Both the position numbers and the translations under genes were made by a program. A DNA stretch of 64,000 nucleotides, from NCBI GenBank assembly GCA_958439205.1, contig OY288189.1, positions 2,619,001-2,683,000 of the forward strand, written 5' to 3'. Below are positions 61,132 through 64,000 of this stretch, one piece after another. Within the stretch, counting starts at the first letter, position 1. Each line of letters starts with the position of its first letter. The stretch is from an uncultured Allorhizobium sp. (GTDB lineage Bacteria; Pseudomonadota; Alphaproteobacteria; Rhizobiales; Rhizobiaceae). The notes beneath the pieces were generated by a model that searched no databases, was not told the DNA's origin, and saw nothing but the letters and a program-made list of their open reading frames with translations.

Positions 61132-62132
61132 GCGGACCCATCCAGCATGGTGGCGGGCTTGCGGCTGCCGCATCGCTTTACGGGGGGCGCATCGAGGACT
61201 GGCTCGACTTGTCCACCGGCATCAATCCCTGCCCACCGGAAATGCCAGAGATCCCGATGCGCGCCTGGCATCGCCTTCCGGACCTGGAACGCGAAATGGC
61301 GGCGCGCGAGGCGGCTCGCGGCTACTATCGCTCGGGCGCGCGCTTACCCCTGCCGGTGCCGGGCACTCAATCCGTCATCCAGCTCCTCCCGCGGCTCGTT
61401 GCGCCGGGCAGTCGTGTCGCTGTGCTGACACCCACCTATGGCGAATATGTTCGGGCCTTCACTCTGGCTGGTCTCGCGGTGGACGCAATCAGCGACCTCG
61501 AACAGATCACGAGTGATCATCGCCTTGTTGTCGTGGTGAACCCCAACAATCCCGATGGCCGGCTTTTCGGGTGTGAGAGGCTGCAGGCGCTAGCCGGCGA
61601 ACTCGCGCATCGGAACGGAATGCTCGTTGTCGACGAGGCCTTCGGAGATACGGTGCCCGACCACAGCCTCGCAGGTGATCCCAGCCCGAATCTCATCGTC
61701 TTCCGCTCATTCGGCAAGTTCTTCGGGCTGGCCGGTATCCGCCTCGGCTTCGTCATTGCCGAGGAGAACTTGACGGCGCAATTTGCAGAATGGCTCGGTC
61801 CCTGGGCGGTATCCGGCCCCGCATTGGTTCTGGCCGAACATCTGATGACGTCGGACACAGGGCTGATCACCGACCAGATCCGTCAGCGTTCTCGTGCACT
61901 CTCCGAAGTCTTGTCGAATGCGGGCTTCACGGTGCGGGGAGGTACGGATCTCTTCCAGCTTGTCGAGGACGTGAACGCTGCCGACTTGCACAAACATCTC
62001 TGCAGCCATCACATCCTGACCCGCAAATTCGACTACCGGCCAGACTGGCTGCGCTTCGGCCTTTCACCTGATGATGCGAGTGGCGCGCGCCTTCTGGCGG
62101 CGCTTAACTCCTTTCGGAAACCACAGACATGA
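61128..62132 (+). CDS. cobC: Threonine-phosphate decarboxylase-like PLP enzyme (CobC)
   Basis: A 334-residue type-I PLP enzyme. The Schiff-base Lys is in 'RSFGKFFGLAGIRLGF', with 'NPNNPDGRL' and 'VDEAFGD' as upstream cofactor motifs. CobC of the P. denitrificans pathway corresponds to CobD of Salmonella, which makes (R)-1-amino-2-propanol phosphate for the nucleotide loop; that reaction is inferred from homology. Its start overlaps the cobB stop by ATGA. Confidence 0.92.
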   Translation: MSGPIQHGGGLAAAASLYGGRIEDWLDLSTGINPCPPEMPEIPMRAWHRLPDLEREMAAREAARGYYRSGARLPLPVPGTQSVIQLLPRLVAPGSRVAVLTPTYGEYVRAFTLAGLAVDAISDLEQITSDHRLVVVVNPNNPDGRLFGCERLQALAGELAHRNGMLVVDEAFGDTVPDHSLAGDPSPNLIVFRSFGKFFGLAGIRLGFVIAEENLTAQFAEWLGPWAVSGPALVLAEHLMTSDTGLITDQIRQRSRALSEVLSNAGFTVRGGTDLFQLVEDVNAADLHKHLCSHHILTRKFDYRPDWLRFGLSPDDASGARLLAALNSFRKPQT

Positions 62133-63106
62133 GCCATCTCTTCATCCTGCTTGCGGCGATCGGTCTTGATCGCGTCGTCGGTGATCCGCCCTGGCTCTGG
62201 CAGCGCGTGCCCCATCCGGTTGTCCTGTTCGGCAAGGCCATCGATCTCTTTGAAAAGCCTCTTAACCGCACGACGTTTACTGCTGAAGGCAGACGGCTGA
62301 ACGGTGTTATCACGATCGTCCTGCTGCTCATCGCCTCTGCCGTCGTCGGCCTGGTCCTCTCGTCGATCTTCGAAGCTCTAGGCGTGGTCGGCCTTGTCCT
62401 CGAAATCGTCGTTGTGGGCGTATTCCTGGCGCAGAAAAGCCTTGGCGATCATGTGCAGGCCGTCGCCGATGGGCTGCTCGGGCAAGGGCTCGACGGCGGG
62501 CGCCGTGCGGTGGCGATGATCGTCGGGCGCGATCCGAAGACGCTCGATGAAGCGGGTGTCTCGCGTGCGGCAATCGAAAGCCTGTCCGAGAATTTCGCCG
62601 ATGGAGTGGTGGCGCCGGTCTTCTGGTATGCGATCGCGGGCCTTCCCGGGATCCTCGCCTACAAGATGCTCAACACCGCCGATTCGATGATCGGACACAA
62701 GAACGAGCGTTTCCTCGATTTCGGCTGGGCATCTGCGCGGCTCGATGACCTTGCCAACTGGCCCGCCGCCCGGCTTTCGGCCGTCTTTATCGCGCTTGCG
62801 GCATGGCTAAAGCTCGGGGCAGGGGCAGGCCGTCGCTCCTTCTCGGCAGCCCTCCGCGACAGCGGCCTGCATCGGTCACCGAATTCCGGCTGGCCGGAGG
62901 CCGCGATGGCCGGCGCGCTCGACCTGCAACTGGCAGGCCCGCGTGTCTATGGCGGAGTCAGGGTGAGCGAACCGATGATGCATGCGGCTGGCCGCAGTGA
63001 TGCCGGCCCCGCCGATATCCTGATCGGTATCCGGGTCTTCTACTTGGCCTGTACGATGATGGCGGCTTTTGTCGCGGTCGCCTGGCTGATCGCGCGGTTG
63101 TTCTAG
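62129..63106 (+). CDS. cobD: Adenosylcobinamide-phosphate synthase (CobD/CbiB)
   Basis: A 325-residue integral membrane enzyme with four or five hydrophobic helices that joins the aminopropanol arm to adenosylcobyric acid. 'DRVVGDPPWLWQRVPHPVVL' (residues 14-33), 'SRAAIESLSENFADGVVAPV' and 'YKMLNTADSMIGHKNERF' are diagnostic of CobD/CbiB. Its ATG overlaps the cobC stop (ATGA). It converges with fnrN across a 60-base gap with no clear terminator. Confidence 0.94.
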   Translation: MSHLFILLAAIGLDRVVGDPPWLWQRVPHPVVLFGKAIDLFEKPLNRTTFTAEGRRLNGVITIVLLLIASAVVGLVLSSIFEALGVVGLVLEIVVVGVFLAQKSLGDHVQAVADGLLGQGLDGGRRAVAMIVGRDPKTLDEAGVSRAAIESLSENFADGVVAPVFWYAIAGLPGILAYKMLNTADSMIGHKNERFLDFGWASARLDDLANWPAARLSAVFIALAAWLKLGAGAGRRSFSAALRDSGLHRSPNSGWPEAAMAGALDLQLAGPRVYGGVRVSEPMMHAAGRSDAGPADILIGIRVFYLACTMMAAFVAVAWLIARLF

Positions 63107-63166
63107 GCCAGAACGACCGATTTATCGCTTCTGAAAAGAATCGGGCGCGGGTACCGACGCCTTGTG

Positions 63167-63892
63167 TCAGTCGATACCGGCTGCGTCGCGCAAACGGTCG
63201 AGCTTCGGCACGATGACGTGGCGATTGTTCTCGATAACGATGATTCCGTCCTTGCGCAGCTTGGTCATCTGGCGGCTGACGGTTTCGATCGTCAGACCCA
63301 GGAAGTCAGCGATGTCGGCGCGCGAGAGCGGCAGATCGAAGGTTTGGGTGCCCCCGCTTTCCGGATCGATATGCGTCGCGATCAGGTAGAGGAAGCTTGC
63401 GACCTTTTCCTGAGCCGTCTTGCGACCCAGCGTCAGCATCCAGTCACGCGCTTCGTCGAGTTCCTTCAGCGACTGGGAATGCAGCTTGCGCTCCATGTCA
63501 GGCACTTCGCCGACCATGCGGTCGACGATGTTGCGCGGGAAGGTGCAGATGTCGGTGTCGGTCGCGGCTTCTGCCGTGATGGTGCTTTCGCCGAGGAAGG
63601 GGCGGCCCAGGAAATCGGGCGCAAACTGCAGGCCGACGATCTGCTGGCGGCCATCCGCCATCATCTTCGACAGCTTGATGACGCCCTTCAGGATGTTGCT
63701 GTAGCTGCCGACCTGCTCGCCCTGGCCGATGACCTCGTTACCGGCTTCGACGCGACGGCGAATCGAGTGGCGATTGAGTTCGACCAGCTGGGCGGATGTG
63801 AGCACCGAGCAGAGGCCGCCATGACGGGCTTCGCAGGAACGGCAGACCGCGGGAGCCTCGCATTCCGGGAAGTGTTTTCTGTAGGTGTCCAT
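63167..63892 (-). CDS. fnrN: FnrN-type oxygen-sensing transcription regulator
   Basis: A 241-residue Crp/Fnr-family regulator. The N-terminus holds four cysteines (11, 17, 20 and 28) in a C-x2-C-x7-C arrangement, and Cys116 lies in 'TDICTFPR', the set needed for an oxygen-labile [4Fe-4S] cluster. The C-terminal helix-turn-helix 'ADIADFLGLTIETVSRQMTK' keeps Glu, Ser and Arg of the FNR recognition helix, so it should bind TTGAT-N4-ATCAA sites. In rhizobia FnrN controls microaerobic genes. I looked for such an anaerobox in the 108 bases upstream of its start and found none inside the window. Confidence 0.92.
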   Translation of the reverse strand: MDTYRKHFPECEAPAVCRSCEARHGGLCSVLTSAQLVELNRHSIRRRVEAGNEVIGQGEQVGSYSNILKGVIKLSKMMADGRQQIVGLQFAPDFLGRPFLGESTITAEAATDTDICTFPRNIVDRMVGEVPDMERKLHSQSLKELDEARDWMLTLGRKTAQEKVASFLYLIATHIDPESGGTQTFDLPLSRADIADFLGLTIETVSRQMTKLRKDGIIVIENNRHVIVPKLDRLRDAAGID

Positions 63893-64000
63893 GGTGAAGC
63901 CATCCCGTCAGACCGCTCGGCGCCTTTGAGGCTGCGTCCGGTCGAGTGCCCTCCTCGGGCCGCTGAGTTTCAATAAACTCTACGTGAGAAATGTATCAGC

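Noticed and set aside
63893..64000. A possible FNR box (TTGAT-N4-ATCAA) upstream of fnrN.
   Set aside because: No sequence close to the consensus is present in the 108 bases available; it may lie beyond the window.
1..64000. tRNA genes, insertion sequences, attachment sites, prophage and CRISPR repeats.
   Set aside because: I looked through the intergenic gaps and saw no cloverleaf-like, transposase-like or spaced-repeat sequence; most gaps are too short to hold them.

Overview
The window is chromosomal DNA of about 60% G+C from an alphaproteobacterium, most likely a member of the Rhizobiaceae (Rhizobium/Agrobacterium/Sinorhizobium group). The evidence is the gene content and order: icd near a SpoU-type methyltransferase, murI and rpsD; a purL-bolA-grxD axis; purS/purQ with a short PurL; a DUF1476 F1-ATPase inhibitor; DUF1127 proteins; a cobABCD run ending next to an FnrN-type regulator. 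I saw no tRNA, rRNA, insertion sequence, prophage or CRISPR array. Coding density is high and nearly every strand switch falls in a short gap.

Layout. 0-7.7 kb: partial icd, a secreted protein, an RNA 2'-O-methyltransferase, murI, a CorC/HlyC-type membrane protein, a small DUF1127 gene with an unusual leader holding a possible 30-residue ORF, an MFS transporter and a HerA-like ATPase. 7.7-16.4 kb: a chemoreceptor, pepT, a D,D-carboxypeptidase, an endonuclease/phosphatase-fold protein, rpsD with its own promoter and structured leader, glsA and ttcA. 16.5-23.4 kb: two related membrane-anchored alpha/beta-hydrolase-like proteins, an isoprenylcysteine-methyltransferase-like protein, a small secreted hydrolase, an inositol-monophosphatase-family enzyme, a Bcr/CflA MFS exporter, grxD and a very basic small protein. 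23.4-30.3 kb: bolA and the purine genes purL, purQ, purS and purC, interrupted by a MocR regulator, a divergent DUF1127 gene and a lipoprotein.

30.5-42.7 kb: DUF1476, a PAS-GGDEF-EAL protein, an RBBP9-like hydrolase, a tannase-family esterase lacking the usual cysteines, DUF2189, purB, an rpe-DUF2259-membrane protein operon joined by two TTGA stop/start overlaps, an SDR and an orphan substrate-binding protein. 42.8-48.6 kb: a flavin reductase and a tightly coupled operon of molybdenum-hydroxylase accessory genes (MoxR/CoxD, CoxE, split XdhC, a two-domain MocA-like protein), with no hydroxylase structural genes nearby. 48.6-57 kb: NUDIX, DEAD-box helicase, M23 peptidase, a DUF455 ferritin-like protein, bcp and a giant AsmA-like protein. 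57-64 kb: cobK-cbiD facing away from cobABCD, then fnrN.

Functionally the region is mostly housekeeping (purine, cobalamin, cell wall, translation) with accessory pieces set between conserved blocks. The most interesting unexplained items are the membrane-hydrolase paralogue pair coupled to a methyltransferase, the mini-ORF with a hairpin over its stop codon upstream of a DUF1127 gene, the orphan CO-dehydrogenase-type maturation operon, and the palindromic operator with a predicted leaderless promoter between the MocR and DUF1127 genes. All functional calls are from reading the sequence; no database search was run.
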